DNA from: Hungatella sp. UBA7603
GTDB lineage: Bacteria; Bacillota; Clostridia; Lachnospirales; Lachnospiraceae
Length of the DNA stretch: 64,000 nucleotides
Assembly (NCBI GenBank): GCA_002478865.1
Contig: DLJZ01000006.1
Location: 62,001 to 126,000, forward strand
Direction of reading: 5' to 3'
The translations under genes were made by a program, and so were the position numbers. The notes beneath the pieces are model-generated. The model searched no databases. It was not told the origin of the DNA and was given only the letters and a program-made list of their open reading frames with translations. Below, piece after piece: positions 25,206-34,325 of the stretch; position 1 is the stretch's first letter; the number at the start of each line of letters is the position of its first letter.

Positions 25206-26096
25206 TTGGAATTTAATAAACTTTTTTTAACTCATATATTAAGTGATAACAAACTAACCCCTTCCCTTAATATTATCCAGTGTCTTCCAAATGAATATTT
25301 GGTAAAACCGGAGTTAGATGATTCCTTGCTCTCCCTTCTTGCATCCGGGTATATTAAAAGCTGTTACCCATACCATTACGAAACTGTAGATCTTCCCTGT
25401 CTTTGCATCCTATATACCATATCGGGAAGCGGTGTATTTGAAATTGAGGATAGGAAGCTTTGCCTGACTCCTGAAACCTTTCTATTTATAGATGGTTCTA
25501 GGAAACATAAAATTTCCGCAGAAAAAAACAGCTGGAATTTTTACCAGCTGTTTTTAGAGAAATCCAAAAGCCTATTCTTTTTAAAAGAGTTTCATAAAAA
25601 ATTCGGCGATATGACCACACTCACCACCACGCCATACATTCATTCTCTTTTTCGCCGTCTCACAGAAGTTCCTGAGGTCTTAAACAGGGACAGCCTGATC
25701 ATCAACCACCGACTGCTTACAGATCTTCTTACTGCTTCCATATTGACACCAGCTGCATCCCAGGCGGATTTGGCGCCTTATTATTTAAGAGAGATGAAGA
25801 AAACAATGGACAGCCAGTATGCCTCTCCCCATAGCCTCGCTCAATTTGAGGAAGCACTGGGAATCAGCAAATACCGGCTGTCCAGAGAATTTCATACTTT
25901 ATATCAGGTACCACCTTTGCAGTACCTTAACAGGCGAAGAATTGAAGAAGCGAAAAGACTGCTTGAAGACCCGTCTATTGCCGTATATGAGGCAGGAAGA
26001 CTGGTGGGCATTGATAACACAACCCATTTTATCCGATTGTTTCGGAAATACACAGGGACTACCCCCTCCCATTACAGGAATTCTCTCCCAACCTAA
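25206..26096 (+). CDS. AraC-family transcriptional regulator
   Basis: 296 residues. N-terminal cupin-like sensing domain (about 40-160, with CLCILYTISGSGVFEIEDRKL and LTPETFLFIDGS) and C-terminal AraC DNA-binding domain with two helix-turn-helix units (SLAQFEEALGISKYRLSREF; VYEAGRLVGIDNTTHFIRLFRKYTG). Starts at TTG 25206, six bases after AGGAGG. It is divergent from the mannan-type operon and probably activates it in response to a sugar. Its stop codon overlaps that of the convergent lacI-type gene. Confidence 0.9.
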   Translation: MEFNKLFLTHILSDNKLTPSLNIIQCLPNEYLVKPELDDSLLSLLASGYIKSCYPYHYETVDLPCLCILYTISGSGVFEIEDRKLCLTPETFLFIDGSRKHKISAEKNSWNFYQLFLEKSKSLFFLKEFHKKFGDMTTLTTTPYIHSLFRRLTEVPEVLNRDSLIINHRLLTDLLTASILTPAASQADLAPYYLREMKKTMDSQYASPHSLAQFEEALGISKYRLSREFHTLYQVPPLQYLNRRRIEEAKRLLEDPSIAVYEAGRLVGIDNTTHFIRLFRKYTGTTPSHYRNSLPT

Positions 26097-27109
26097 ATTT
26101 CCGACACACTTTTTTTCTTCACCAATCCCCCTGCTACGATTTGAATGCCAGAGATGTAAGACTCCTTTTTAATTTTACTCACCAGGTTGCACACTGCCAA
26201 TTCTGCCATTCTATCTTTTCTCACATCATAGCTGGTAATTGGAACCTTTACGACCTTCTCCCATTCACAATTATCAAATCCAACAACTGATATATCCTCA
26301 GGTACCAGATAACCAGCTTCTCTTAGTCCATTGATTAACACATCTGCCGTATAATCGCTGCTGCAAGCAAATGCGGTAGGCATCTCTTGTGGCAAAGGAA
26401 TGGTCTCATAGGCTTTATGGTCTCCAGATAAGCTTCTATCTTGAATGACCCACTCCTGCATAAATGGAATGTCCTGTTCCATAAGTGCCTTTCGATATCC
26501 GAAGTACCGGTCCGTTATACTGCTGGTGGACATAGGCGTTCCTACAAAAGCAATCTTTTTATGACCGCATTTGATCAGGTAATCTGTAAGTAGATACATC
26601 CCGTAAAAACCATCCGATATCACACAGTCGTAATCCTGGTTCGCCTCATAAAAATCCATAAACGTGACGGGTACATGAGGATTTCCCCATAAAAAGCTAG
26701 TATATTCCTTACTGGACTGGCCAATCAATATAACACCATCCACCTTGCCATCCATAATCATCTTTGGCATGGTAAGTGCGGCTTCCTCCTCCTGGTTAAC
26801 GATTTCTAGTATGCAGTAATACCCTCTCTCGGAAGCAGAAGTCACTACAAGCTGATACATGTTCCAGTAAAAAGAATTAACCCTATCTAAAAACCCGGCT
26901 GGAATGAGGATTCCCAGATTACCCGTTCCACTGGCCCGTTCCTTTTTTTGAGTGGTAACCATCTGGTACCCAAGCTGGGATGCAACTTCTTTTATTTTCG
27001 TTCTCATTTCCTCACTGACACCGCTTCTATCAGACATCGCCTTAGAGACGGTAACGGTGCTTACACCCACAATTTTGGCTATATGGGACAATGTAACTGC
27101 CTTTGACAT
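26093..27109 (-). CDS. LacI-family transcriptional repressor
   Basis: 338 residues. The N-terminal helix-turn-helix is VTLSHIAKIVGVSTVTVSKAM with the hinge region after it, followed by a periplasmic-binding-like sensor domain (IDGVILIGQSS, CVISDGFYGMYLL, FACSSDYTADVLINGL). A strong promoter and an operator copy directly precede it, so autorepression is likely. The same operator lies before the mannan-type transporter operon, making this its probable repressor. The last bases overlap the end of the convergent AraC-type gene by four. Confidence 0.92.
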   Translation of the reverse strand: MSKAVTLSHIAKIVGVSTVTVSKAMSDRSGVSEEMRTKIKEVASQLGYQMVTTQKKERASGTGNLGILIPAGFLDRVNSFYWNMYQLVVTSASERGYYCILEIVNQEEEAALTMPKMIMDGKVDGVILIGQSSKEYTSFLWGNPHVPVTFMDFYEANQDYDCVISDGFYGMYLLTDYLIKCGHKKIAFVGTPMSTSSITDRYFGYRKALMEQDIPFMQEWVIQDRSLSGDHKAYETIPLPQEMPTAFACSSDYTADVLINGLREAGYLVPEDISVVGFDNCEWEKVVKVPITSYDVRKDRMAELAVCNLVSKIKKESYISGIQIVAGGLVKKKSVSEI

Positions 27110-27119
27110 AGTCTCCCCC

Positions 27120-27155
27120 TATATTTTAAGTTAATATAAGTATATTTTAACCTAA
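27120..27155. promoter_or_regulatory. operator upstream of the lacI-type gene
   Basis: Two TATATTTTAA direct repeats at 27120-27129 and 27141-27150 (21 bp apart) followed by CCTAA. It lies over and downstream of the promoter -10 and is nearly identical to the block at 24942-24977. Confidence 0.72.
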
Positions 27156-27167
27156 ATATTTTGTCAA
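27139..27167 (-). promoter_or_regulatory. promoter of the lacI-type gene
   Basis: On the minus strand TTGACA (27167-27162), 17-bp spacer, TATACT (27144-27139): a near-consensus vegetative promoter. The ATG is 30 bp downstream behind a GGGGGAG ribosome site. Confidence 0.75.
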
Positions 27168-27213
27168 TGTAAACTTAATAGACAAAACTTACATAAAGGT
27201 GACTCTTATTACA

Positions 27214-27264
27214 CAAAAAAGAGCCCTGCTTCCAAGATAAAATTTCATCTTTTCTTCAGGGCCC
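27214..27264 (-). terminator. terminator of the transketolase/transaldolase operon
   Basis: GCCCTG (27223-27228) pairs with CAGGGC (27257-27262), with AAGAT/ATCTT inside. On the minus strand it runs into CTCTTTTTTG. It follows the transaldolase stop codon by about 16 bp. Confidence 0.75.
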
Positions 27265-27279
27265 CGCAATCATCTAATC

Positions 27280-27933
27280 TTAATTACCAAATGCTTCCTT
27301 CTCGTCTGCACGGAATTTCTCAATTCCCTGATCGGTTAAAGGATGCTTTGCCATCTGCATCAACACACTGAAAGGAACCGTAGCAATGTCCGCTCCTGCT
27401 TTTGCACAGTCAATGATATGAATGGGATTGCGTATGCTTGCTGCAATAATTTCTGTCTCAATTCCATGGATCTCAAAAATATCTGCTATGTCACAAATCA
27501 AGTCAATACCTGGCATGGAAATATCATCAAGACGACCTAAGAACGGAGAAACGTAAGTGGCTCCTGCTCTTGCAGCCAACAGCGCCTGAGCTGCGGAAAA
27601 TACCAAAGTTACATTGGTTTTAATTCCTTCTGCAGTCAGTACCTTTACGGCTTTTAAGCCTTCTGTTGTCATTGGAATCTTTACTACCATGTTTGGATGA
27701 ATGGCAGCTATCTCTCTTCCCTCTGCGATCATTCCTTGAGCTTCTTCCGTAGAAGCCTTTACCTCTCCGCTAATTGGTCCATCTACAATGGATGTGATTT
27801 CTTTAATAACTTCATTAAAATCACGGCCTTCCTTGGCAATCAGGGATGGATTGGTGGTAACACCACAGATGATACCCATGTCACTTGCTTTTCTTACGTC
27901 TTCTGTATTTGCTGTATCTACAAAAAATCTCAT
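27280..27933 (-). CDS. TalC/FSA-type transaldolase
   Basis: 217 residues, the short transaldolase/fructose-6-phosphate aldolase family. The Schiff-base lysine is Lys85 in VVKIPMT; other marks are [15 protein letters not shown] and ISPFLGR-like [10 protein letters not shown]. It transfers dihydroxyacetone units between sugar phosphates in the cytoplasm. It is the last gene of the operon that also encodes both transketolase halves, so together they give a complete non-oxidative pentose phosphate rearrangement. Transaldolase versus aldolase activity cannot be decided from sequence alone. Confidence 0.92.
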   Translation of the reverse strand: MRFFVDTANTEDVRKASDMGIICGVTTNPSLIAKEGRDFNEVIKEITSIVDGPISGEVKASTEEAQGMIAEGREIAAIHPNMVVKIPMTTEGLKAVKVLTAEGIKTNVTLVFSAAQALLAARAGATYVSPFLGRLDDISMPGIDLICDIADIFEIHGIETEIIAASIRNPIHIIDCAKAGADIATVPFSVLMQMAKHPLTDQGIEKFRADEKEAFGN

Positions 27934-27966
27934 GGCAATTCTCCTTTGTATCGTTCATTCTATGTA

Positions 27967-28341
27967 CTAGCTTATCTTGCAGAATTCTATCTTTTCTCCA
28001 CTGGGTCCCAAAAAAAGAAAGAAGCTGTTGGTGCGAGGTGCAAACATCTCATTGGATTCAATGCCATTAGATATCAGGGTATGTCCCTGTGTTACAATCT
28101 CATCATAGGCTTCCTCAAGATTATCACAGGTCATGGCAATGTGATCAATATTACCGATAGGCTTTTCATCCTGGCGCCTGGGGTAAAATTCTATGACGCA
28201 GGTTCCGCACTGAAGCATTCCCCTTACGCCTCCATCTACCAGTCTGGTAAATCCCAGATTCTCATAAAATGCTTTTGTTGCCTCCGGGTCATCGGTAGGA
28301 ATTGCCACATGGGCAATTCCTGTTGGTTTGTTCTTTAACAT
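27967..28341 (-). CDS. VOC (glyoxalase/bleomycin-resistance) family metalloprotein
   Basis: 124 residues with the paired beta-alpha-beta-beta-beta modules of the vicinal oxygen chelate family. All four likely metal ligands are present: His11 (IAHVAI), Glu51 (VIEFYP), His67 (IDHIAM) and Glu119 (KIEFCK). It may act as an isomerase, epimerase or lyase on a sugar-derived metabolite. It lies between the RpiB-like and transaldolase genes with small gaps, so a catabolic role in this operon is likely; the exact reaction is unknown. Confidence 0.8.
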   Translation of the reverse strand: MLKNKPTGIAHVAIPTDDPEATKAFYENLGFTRLVDGGVRGMLQCGTCVIEFYPRRQDEKPIGNIDHIAMTCDNLEEAYDEIVTQGHTLISNGIESNEMFAPRTNSFFLFLGPSGEKIEFCKIS

Positions 28342-28351
28342 GACAAGCCTC

Positions 28352-28990
28352 CTAAGCCAGCAAACTCTTTACATACTCTGCAATCTTTTCATCCTTGCAG
28401 TTTGCAAAGAACAGCTCCTGAAACTTTTCGCCCCCGATGGAACCTTTTACAAGCTCTTCATCAAGACCTTTTAAACAGGTTAAGATATCTTTTAAATTAT
28501 TTTCTCTTACTACATCTAAGATTTTTTTATTTCTCTGCTCTGGGATTGCACGTTCTCTTGGATATCCCTGGCCGCTGGCTTCTGAAAATAATTTCTCAAA
28601 GGTATATTCAAGATTTAACTCTGCTCCCCATCCAAATCCTTTTGCAAAAGGCATTGCAATGGCATTGCCATCGTTAATCTGTGCAAACATATATCCGTCA
28701 CTTGGATCGCATACATGACCGCAGATCACGCCTGGGAAACTATTTAATGCCAGCATAGCACCTTCTCCAGTTCCACATCCAGTTATTACATAATCGGCTG
28801 CACCGGAATTTAAAAGGATGGCTGCAAGAATTCCGTTTTGTACATAAGTAAGGGAACATGCATCCTCTGGGGAATACATTCCATAGTTATCCACTTCATA
28901 GCCTTTCACATCTGCAACTTTTTTTAAGCTGTTGTAAATCAATTCATTTTTAGCCGCCTGGCTGTTCTCGTTAATTAATGCAATTCTCAT
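28352..28990 (-). CDS. RpiB/LacA/LacB-like sugar-phosphate isomerase, extended form
   Basis: 212 residues; usual RpiB is near 150. The N-terminal Rossmann-like part has MRIALINENSQ and the loop ITGCGTGEGAMLALNSFPGV (Cys72), which corresponds to the GTG loop of RpiB. Downstream, NDGNAIAMPFAKGFGWGAEL replaces the usual RpiB segment, and an extra helical C-terminus (about 155-212) is present. It probably isomerises an aldose phosphate or a related C4/C5 compound. Its start overlaps the end of the transketolase C-half gene by four bases. Confidence 0.78.
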   Translation of the reverse strand: MRIALINENSQAAKNELIYNSLKKVADVKGYEVDNYGMYSPEDACSLTYVQNGILAAILLNSGAADYVITGCGTGEGAMLALNSFPGVICGHVCDPSDGYMFAQINDGNAIAMPFAKGFGWGAELNLEYTFEKLFSEASGQGYPRERAIPEQRNKKILDVVRENNLKDILTCLKGLDEELVKGSIGGEKFQELFFANCKDEKIAEYVKSLLA

Positions 28991-29922
28991 GCTTCCAACA
29001 CTCCTTTTATCTGATGATATACCTGATTTTCGCTCAGCCCGTATTCTTCCAAAAGTTCTTCTGGTTTACCAGATTGTCCGAACCGGTCCTGAACACCAAT
29101 CTTTTTAAATGTGACATTACACGTATGTTCAAGAAGAACGTCACCAACTGCATCACCAAGTCCGCCGATGGTGCTGTGTTCCTCTATAGTTATTACTTTG
29201 CTGCATTTTGACGCAAATGTCAAGATGCATTCTTTATCAATTGGCTTAATGGTATGCATATTGACCACTGCAACAGATTTTCCTTCCGCCTCAAGCTTCT
29301 TTGCGCACTCAAGAGCGGTGGAGACCATGATACCGCAGGCAAATACAACTGCATCAATACCATCTTTTAAAACATTTGCTTTCCCGATGACAAAAGGCAT
29401 CTCCTCTTCAAATACAGGGCTTGGAAGTCTAGCCAGACGAAGATAAGCCGGTCCTTTCATCTCTGCTACTGCATTTACCGCACGGTGGGTTTCACTTGCA
29501 TCACAGGGAACAACTACCGTCATGCCTGGAATGACACGCATGAGTGCCAGATCTTCAATGGCCTGATGGCTCCCGCCATCTTCTCCAAGGGTAATTCCAG
29601 AATGTGTCATGCCAAGCTTTACATTGAAATTTGGATATGCTACGCCATTTCTCACCTGCTCATAGGCACGTCCTGCACCAAAGATAGCAAAGGTGCTGCA
29701 AAATGGTATGTACCCCATAGTAGATAGCCCTGCACTCATATCCACCATATTGGCTTCTGCGATTCCTGCATTGAAAAATCGATCCGGAAACTTCTCTGCA
29801 AACGTCGCCGTCATGGTGGCATGGGCAAGATCTGCATCCATAACCACTACCTTTTCATTTGCTTTTCCAAGTTCCGCCAAAGCTTCCCCGTATGCCACTC
29901 TAATTGCCTTATATTCGCTCAT
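28987..29922 (-). CDS. transketolase, C-terminal subunit
   Basis: 311 residues holding the pyrimidine-binding and C-terminal domains of transketolase: MDADLAHATM, ADAEANMV-like GIAEANMVDMSAG, FSTFAIF-type PFCSTFAIFGAGRAYEQVRN, THSGITLGEDGGSHQAIEDLA. It works with the N-terminal subunit encoded just upstream as a thiamine-diphosphate enzyme moving two-carbon units. Splitting transketolase into two genes is common in Firmicutes. Overlaps the isomerase gene by four bases. Confidence 0.93.
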   Translation of the reverse strand: MSEYKAIRVAYGEALAELGKANEKVVVMDADLAHATMTATFAEKFPDRFFNAGIAEANMVDMSAGLSTMGYIPFCSTFAIFGAGRAYEQVRNGVAYPNFNVKLGMTHSGITLGEDGGSHQAIEDLALMRVIPGMTVVVPCDASETHRAVNAVAEMKGPAYLRLARLPSPVFEEEMPFVIGKANVLKDGIDAVVFACGIMVSTALECAKKLEAEGKSVAVVNMHTIKPIDKECILTFASKCSKVITIEEHSTIGGLGDAVGDVLLEHTCNVTFKKIGVQDRFGQSGKPEELLEEYGLSENQVYHQIKGVLEA

Positions 29923-29925
29923 GTC

Positions 29926-30741
29926 TTAACCCTCCAATTCCTTTAATGCCTTTTGTCTCTCGTCTTCACTTGGTGCCTTTCCATGCCAGCCAACCTGGTT
30001 TTCCATAAAGGAAATGCCTTTTCCCTTTACGGTGTGTGCCAGAATGCATTTTGGTTTTCCTTCCATGGTACTGAGGGAATATGCGGCAAGCACCTCCTCT
30101 AAGTTGTTTCCATCTGGAAGCTCCAAAACATGAAAGCCAAATGACTTAAACTTGGAATGAAGATCACCAAGGGACATGACTTGATCATTGCTTCCGTCGA
30201 TTTGAAGACCGTTGTTATCTATAATAATGGTAAGGTTATCCAGTCGATAATTGGCTGCTGCCATGCAAGCTTCCCAAACCTGACCTTCCTGCAACTCTCC
30301 ATCACCTAAGAGGGTATAAACCTTAGTGTCCTTTTTCTGAGCTTTCGCTCCAAGAGCCATTCCAACTGCAATAGAGATACCCTGGCCCAAAGAACCGGTT
30401 GACGCATCGATACCTGGAACTTTTTTTGCATCCGGATGCCCTTGTAAGATACTGTGAAGTTGTCTAAAGTTCTTAAACTCTGATTTATCGAAAAAACCCA
30501 TCTCTCCTAATACTGCATAGTAGCAGGGAGCCGCATGTCCTTTGCTTAACACGAAACGGTCACGGTCCTCTTTATCCGGATTCTTTGGATCGATCCGCAT
30601 CTGGGTGTAAAACAGTGCCGCCATTATCTCTACTGCGGATAAAGAACCGCCTGGATGACCACTGGCTGCGTCAGCCGTCATGTTTATAATATCTTTTCGC
30701 ATATCACTGCATTTTTTCTTTAACTCTATTATGTCCATCAT
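29926..30741 (-). CDS. transketolase, N-terminal (thiamine diphosphate) subunit
   Basis: 271 residues with the thiamine-diphosphate domain: ASGHPGGSLSAVEIMAAL, SKGHAAPCYYAVL, GSLGQGISIAVGMALG and the GDG...N cofactor motif LLGDGELQEGQVWEA with LTIIIDNN. Start ATG follows GGAGG by nine bases. Three bases separate it from the C-terminal subunit gene. Confidence 0.94.
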   Translation of the reverse strand: MMDIIELKKKCSDMRKDIINMTADAASGHPGGSLSAVEIMAALFYTQMRIDPKNPDKEDRDRFVLSKGHAAPCYYAVLGEMGFFDKSEFKNFRQLHSILQGHPDAKKVPGIDASTGSLGQGISIAVGMALGAKAQKKDTKVYTLLGDGELQEGQVWEACMAAANYRLDNLTIIIDNNGLQIDGSNDQVMSLGDLHSKFKSFGFHVLELPDGNNLEEVLAAYSLSTMEGKPKCILAHTVKGKGISFMENQVGWHGKAPSEDERQKALKELEG

Positions 30742-30772
30742 GTAATTGTGCCTCCGTCTTATTTATGAACGA

Positions 30773-31780
30773 TCACTTTTTTAGTGATCCTCTCTTTTTT
30801 AAGTAATCCACATATACTGCTCCAAGGATAACAATTCCCTTTACTACAAACTGCCAATAACTGTTTATCTTAAGCAGATTCATTCCATTGTTTAGTACTC
30901 CAATGATTAGTACCCCTACCATGGTACCGCCCAAAGTACCGATACCACCATTAAAGCTGGTACCACCAAGAACGGAAGCTGCAATGGCGTCACGCTCAAA
31001 CCCTTCTCCTACTGATGGCTGACCAGAATAAAGTCTTGCCGCTAATACAATGCCTGCAAGGGCCGCCATCACTCCACTGATGACAAATACTCTTACCTGA
31101 ATCCATTTGGTATCTACGCCTGCGTATCTTGCCGCTTCTTTATTTCCTCCGGTGGCATACACGTGACGGCCAAAGGAGGTACGGTTCATAATGAAATAGA
31201 GGATGATAAAAGCTCCAATTACAAATACAACCGGAATCGGAATTCCAAAAACACTACCTACGCCCATGTTGTTAAACGCCTCGTTGTTTGACTGGGCCGG
31301 CTGTCCTCCCGTTAATATATAACTGATTCCACGAACGATAATCTGAGTGGAAAGCGTTACGATAAAGGCAGGAAGTGTGGTATGTGAAATAACAAATCCG
31401 TTAAAAAATCCAATAACTGCTCCAAAAAACAGAGGAACCAGAATGCAGACGATTAAAGGCAATCCTGCATTGCCGCACCGAACTGCAATAACGCCAGCCG
31501 CCGCAACCACGGAACCCACGGATAAGTCAATGCCACCGCAGATTAAGACACAGGTAATACCAAATGCAATGAAACAATTGACACAGACCTGACGCAATAC
31601 GCTGAATAAGTTATTTTTAACAAGAAAGGTATCCGTCGATATGGATAATACGATACACAGGAATACCAATGCGATCATGGCTGCCATATTTCGTTTCAGC
31701 CATATAAAAAATGGATTGGTAACCCACAGGCTTGGTGCTTTTAACTGAGATGTCTCTGCTTGATTTTTCCTGTTTAACAT
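30773..31780 (-). CDS. ribose-type ABC transporter permease
   Basis: 335 residues, RbsC-like (CUT2 family), with about eight to ten hydrophobic segments. Conserved blocks: ICGGIDLSVGSVVAAAGVIAV, ISHTTLPAFIVTLSTQIIVRGISYILTGG, YATGGNKEAARYAGV and ERDAIAASVLGGTSFNGGIGT. Overlaps the end of the ATPase gene by seven bases. Imports the operon's monosaccharide-like substrate. Confidence 0.93.
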   Translation of the reverse strand: MLNRKNQAETSQLKAPSLWVTNPFFIWLKRNMAAMIALVFLCIVLSISTDTFLVKNNLFSVLRQVCVNCFIAFGITCVLICGGIDLSVGSVVAAAGVIAVRCGNAGLPLIVCILVPLFFGAVIGFFNGFVISHTTLPAFIVTLSTQIIVRGISYILTGGQPAQSNNEAFNNMGVGSVFGIPIPVVFVIGAFIILYFIMNRTSFGRHVYATGGNKEAARYAGVDTKWIQVRVFVISGVMAALAGIVLAARLYSGQPSVGEGFERDAIAASVLGGTSFNGGIGTLGGTMVGVLIIGVLNNGMNLLKINSYWQFVVKGIVILGAVYVDYLKKRGSLKK

Positions 31781-33282
31781 ACTGAATGTTCTCCTCCTAC
31801 TGCATATGACATGATGGTTTCCTGGGAAATTTCTGTTTCCTGCTGATCCAGGACCCCTGCCAGACAGCCTTCCCGCATAATTGCAATCCGGCTTGAGTTG
31901 TTGATAATCTCAGGAAGCTCCGAAGATATCATAATAATAGAAACTCCTTCTCCTGCCAGCGTATGCATCAGCTTATAGATCTCAGCCTTTGCTCCTACGT
32001 CAATGCCCCTGGTGGGTTCATCAAGAATTAACACCTTGGGTTTTGCAGCCAGCCACTTAGAAATAACAATTTTTTGCTGGTTTCCTCCGGAAAGCTCTCC
32101 TGCTAACTGTTCGGTGGAAGCCATCTTAATAGAAAGCTTCTGCTTAAACTCATCTACAATCTCTGACTCTTTCTTTCTATCCACCCTCAGATGATCTATA
32201 AATTCAGAAAGCACCTGGAAGGTTAAATTCGTTCCAATGCTGTGCTCTAGGAACAATCCCTGTTCTTTACGCTCTTCTGGAACCAGGGCGATTCCTGCGC
32301 TTATGGCATCTCTTGGTTTCGTAATGGAAAGCTTCTTTCCTTCCAGCCACACTTCACCCGATTGTATGGAATCGATTCCAAACAGTGCGAGGGCTAGCTC
32401 CGTTCTTCCTGCTCCAACCAGGCCGGAGAATCCAAGAATCTCTCCTCTTTTTAGGGTAAAACTGATATTGGATACCTTTTGCGTGGTCAAGTTTTTAACT
32501 TCCATGATGACATCGCCACCAACCACCCGCTTATTTCCATAGATGTTGTTAAATTCCCGGCCTACCATCATACTAATCAATTCATTTTCTGTAGTCTCAT
32601 TTGTATATCTGGTTCCAATAAACTTACCATCCCTAAGAACCGTTACGGAATCGCAAACTTTAAATGTTTCTTCCATACGATGAGAAATATAAATCATGGC
32701 TACACCGGAACCTTTAAGACGTTCAATCTGTGCAAATAAATTCTCAGTCTCGCTGTGGGATAAGGAAGCGGTAGGCTCATCAAGAATCAGGATTTTTGCG
32801 CCTTCATTCACGGCTCTTGCTATCTCAATCATCTGCTGCTGTGCCACAGATAAGCCACGGATTAGCATACCAGCATCTAACATAAGCCCTAATTCATCTA
32901 ACGCAATTTGCGCTTCCTGCTTCATCTTCTTATAATCCACCATCTTAAAATGGTTTTTAGGCTCTCTCCCCAGAAATATATTCTCTGCTATGGTCATCTC
33001 AGGGACATTGGTAATCTCCTGATGAATGAAGCTGACTCCGTACCTTCTGGCATCGTCCACATTTCGTATGACTGCTTCTTGGCCTTTCATAAAAACAGTA
33101 CCTGAATCTGCGCTGAAAATACCTCCAAGAATTTTCACCAGAGTCGATTTTCCTGCGCCGTTTTCTCCCATAAGGGCCCGGACTTCACCGGGCCTTATGG
33201 AGATACTTACTCCGTCAAGTACAACATTGCGGCCAAACGCCTTGGTAATATCTTTCATTTCGAAAACATATTCCACTGACAT
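31774..33282 (-). CDS. ribose-type ABC transporter ATPase (tandem domains)
   Basis: 502 residues from ATG 33282, which has GGGAG eight bases upstream; an ATG at 33297 is poorly placed. RbsA-like with two ABC domains: Walker A GENGAGKST and signature LSVAQQQMIEIA in the first, GLVGAGRTE and LSGGNQQKIVISKWL in the second, with Walker B ILILDEPTASL and VLILDEPTRGID. Energises uptake with the permease encoded next. Confidence 0.94.
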   Translation of the reverse strand: MSVEYVFEMKDITKAFGRNVVLDGVSISIRPGEVRALMGENGAGKSTLVKILGGIFSADSGTVFMKGQEAVIRNVDDARRYGVSFIHQEITNVPEMTIAENIFLGREPKNHFKMVDYKKMKQEAQIALDELGLMLDAGMLIRGLSVAQQQMIEIARAVNEGAKILILDEPTASLSHSETENLFAQIERLKGSGVAMIYISHRMEETFKVCDSVTVLRDGKFIGTRYTNETTENELISMMVGREFNNIYGNKRVVGGDVIMEVKNLTTQKVSNISFTLKRGEILGFSGLVGAGRTELALALFGIDSIQSGEVWLEGKKLSITKPRDAISAGIALVPEERKEQGLFLEHSIGTNLTFQVLSEFIDHLRVDRKKESEIVDEFKQKLSIKMASTEQLAGELSGGNQQKIVISKWLAAKPKVLILDEPTRGIDVGAKAEIYKLMHTLAGEGVSIIMISSELPEIINNSSRIAIMREGCLAGVLDQQETEISQETIMSYAVGGEHSVC

Positions 33283-33332
33283 GTTTTTCACTCCCATTCT
33301 GCATTCTTACCTCAAGTCACACCTATTACGGA

Positions 33333-34325
33333 TTATTTGTCCACATTATCCTTTGAGATAATAGACATTGGTACCACTACCTTCTCTTCAATGGTCTTTC
33401 CTGTAAGCAAGCTGTATGCAGTTTCAATACACATAGTTCCAATTCCTGCCGGATCCTGAGCGGCAGAGGCAACCATCTCACCAGAACGGATAAAGCCTTT
33501 GCCTTCATCAGAACCATCAATGGAAACTACTTTGGTATTTTCTAATCTTCCCGCTTCCTTAAGGGCTGCAATGGCTCCTCTGGCTGTTGGATCGTTAATG
33601 GTGAAAACACCGTCAATCACTGGGTTAGCATTGATAAAATCTATCATGATTGGCTGGGAGTAATCAGACTTTGGCTTCTCTACATCCTTTGCCTGAATAA
33701 TCTGAATGTCAGGATATTTTTTTAATTCTTCTTCAAAGCCAATCTGACGGTCATAGCAAACCTCTGTAATGCTGTATGTAATTTCAACTACTTTGCCTTT
33801 TCCATCTAGAGCTTTTGCCAGAGCTTCTGCACAAAGTTTACCAGCAGCTTTGTTGTCAGAGACAACGGTACACTGAACCAATTCAGGATTCTTTACGGAA
33901 GTGTTGAATGCGATAACCGGAATTCCAGCTTCCTTACAAGCCTCAAGAGTTGCTCTTACCCCTTCTGAATTGATGGCTGAAATGCAAATCACGTCACACC
34001 CCTGATTGATCATATCGGCAACATCATTCATCTGTTTGTTCTGATCTCCGCCAGCATCTTGTATGATTAGTTCATCGTTTGGACCTGTCAAAGCTTTCTG
34101 CATGGCATCCTTAATCTGAATAAAGAATACATTGGTAAGATCTGGTGCGGATACACCAATCTTAATTGGCTTGCCTTCCTTTGTTTCTGCTACTTTTCCT
34201 GCCTCTGTTCCAGCCGCTGTAGCTGCTGCTTCTACTGATACTTTTGTTTCCTTCTCCGCAGTTCCACAAGCTGACAATGAAAATGCCATAAGAACAGATA
34301 AAGCGATTGCTGCAATTCTTCTCAT
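33333..34325 (-). CDS. ribose-type sugar-binding lipoprotein
   Basis: 330 residues. Signal peptide with LSAC lipobox (about residue 20), then a type I periplasmic-binding fold of the RbsB family: PIKIGVSAPDLTNVFFIQIKDAM, CDVICISAINSEGVRATLEACKEAGIPVIAFNTSV and GVFTINDPTARGAIAALKEAG. It presents a sugar or polyol to the RbsA/RbsC-like transporter. It is the first gene of the operon after the GntR-type regulator; ligand unknown. Confidence 0.92.
   Translation of the reverse strand: MRRIAAIALSVLMAFSLSACGTAEKETKVSVEAAATAAGTEAGKVAETKEGKPIKIGVSAPDLTNVFFIQIKDAMQKALTGPNDELIIQDAGGDQNKQMNDVADMINQGCDVICISAINSEGVRATLEACKEAGIPVIAFNTSVKNPELVQCTVVSDNKAAGKLCAEALAKALDGKGKVVEITYSITEVCYDRQIGFEEELKKYPDIQIIQAKDVEKPKSDYSQPIMIDFINANPVIDGVFTINDPTARGAIAALKEAGRLENTKVVSIDGSDEGKGFIRSGEMVASAAQDPAGIGTMCIETAYSLLTGKTIEEKVVVPMSIISKDNVDK

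Noticed and set aside
27280..34325. Assignment of the transketolase operon to sulfoquinovose breakdown
   Set aside because: No sulfoquinovosidase, sulfoquinovose isomerase or sulfoacetaldehyde-handling gene is present; shared transketolase and isomerase types alone are not enough.
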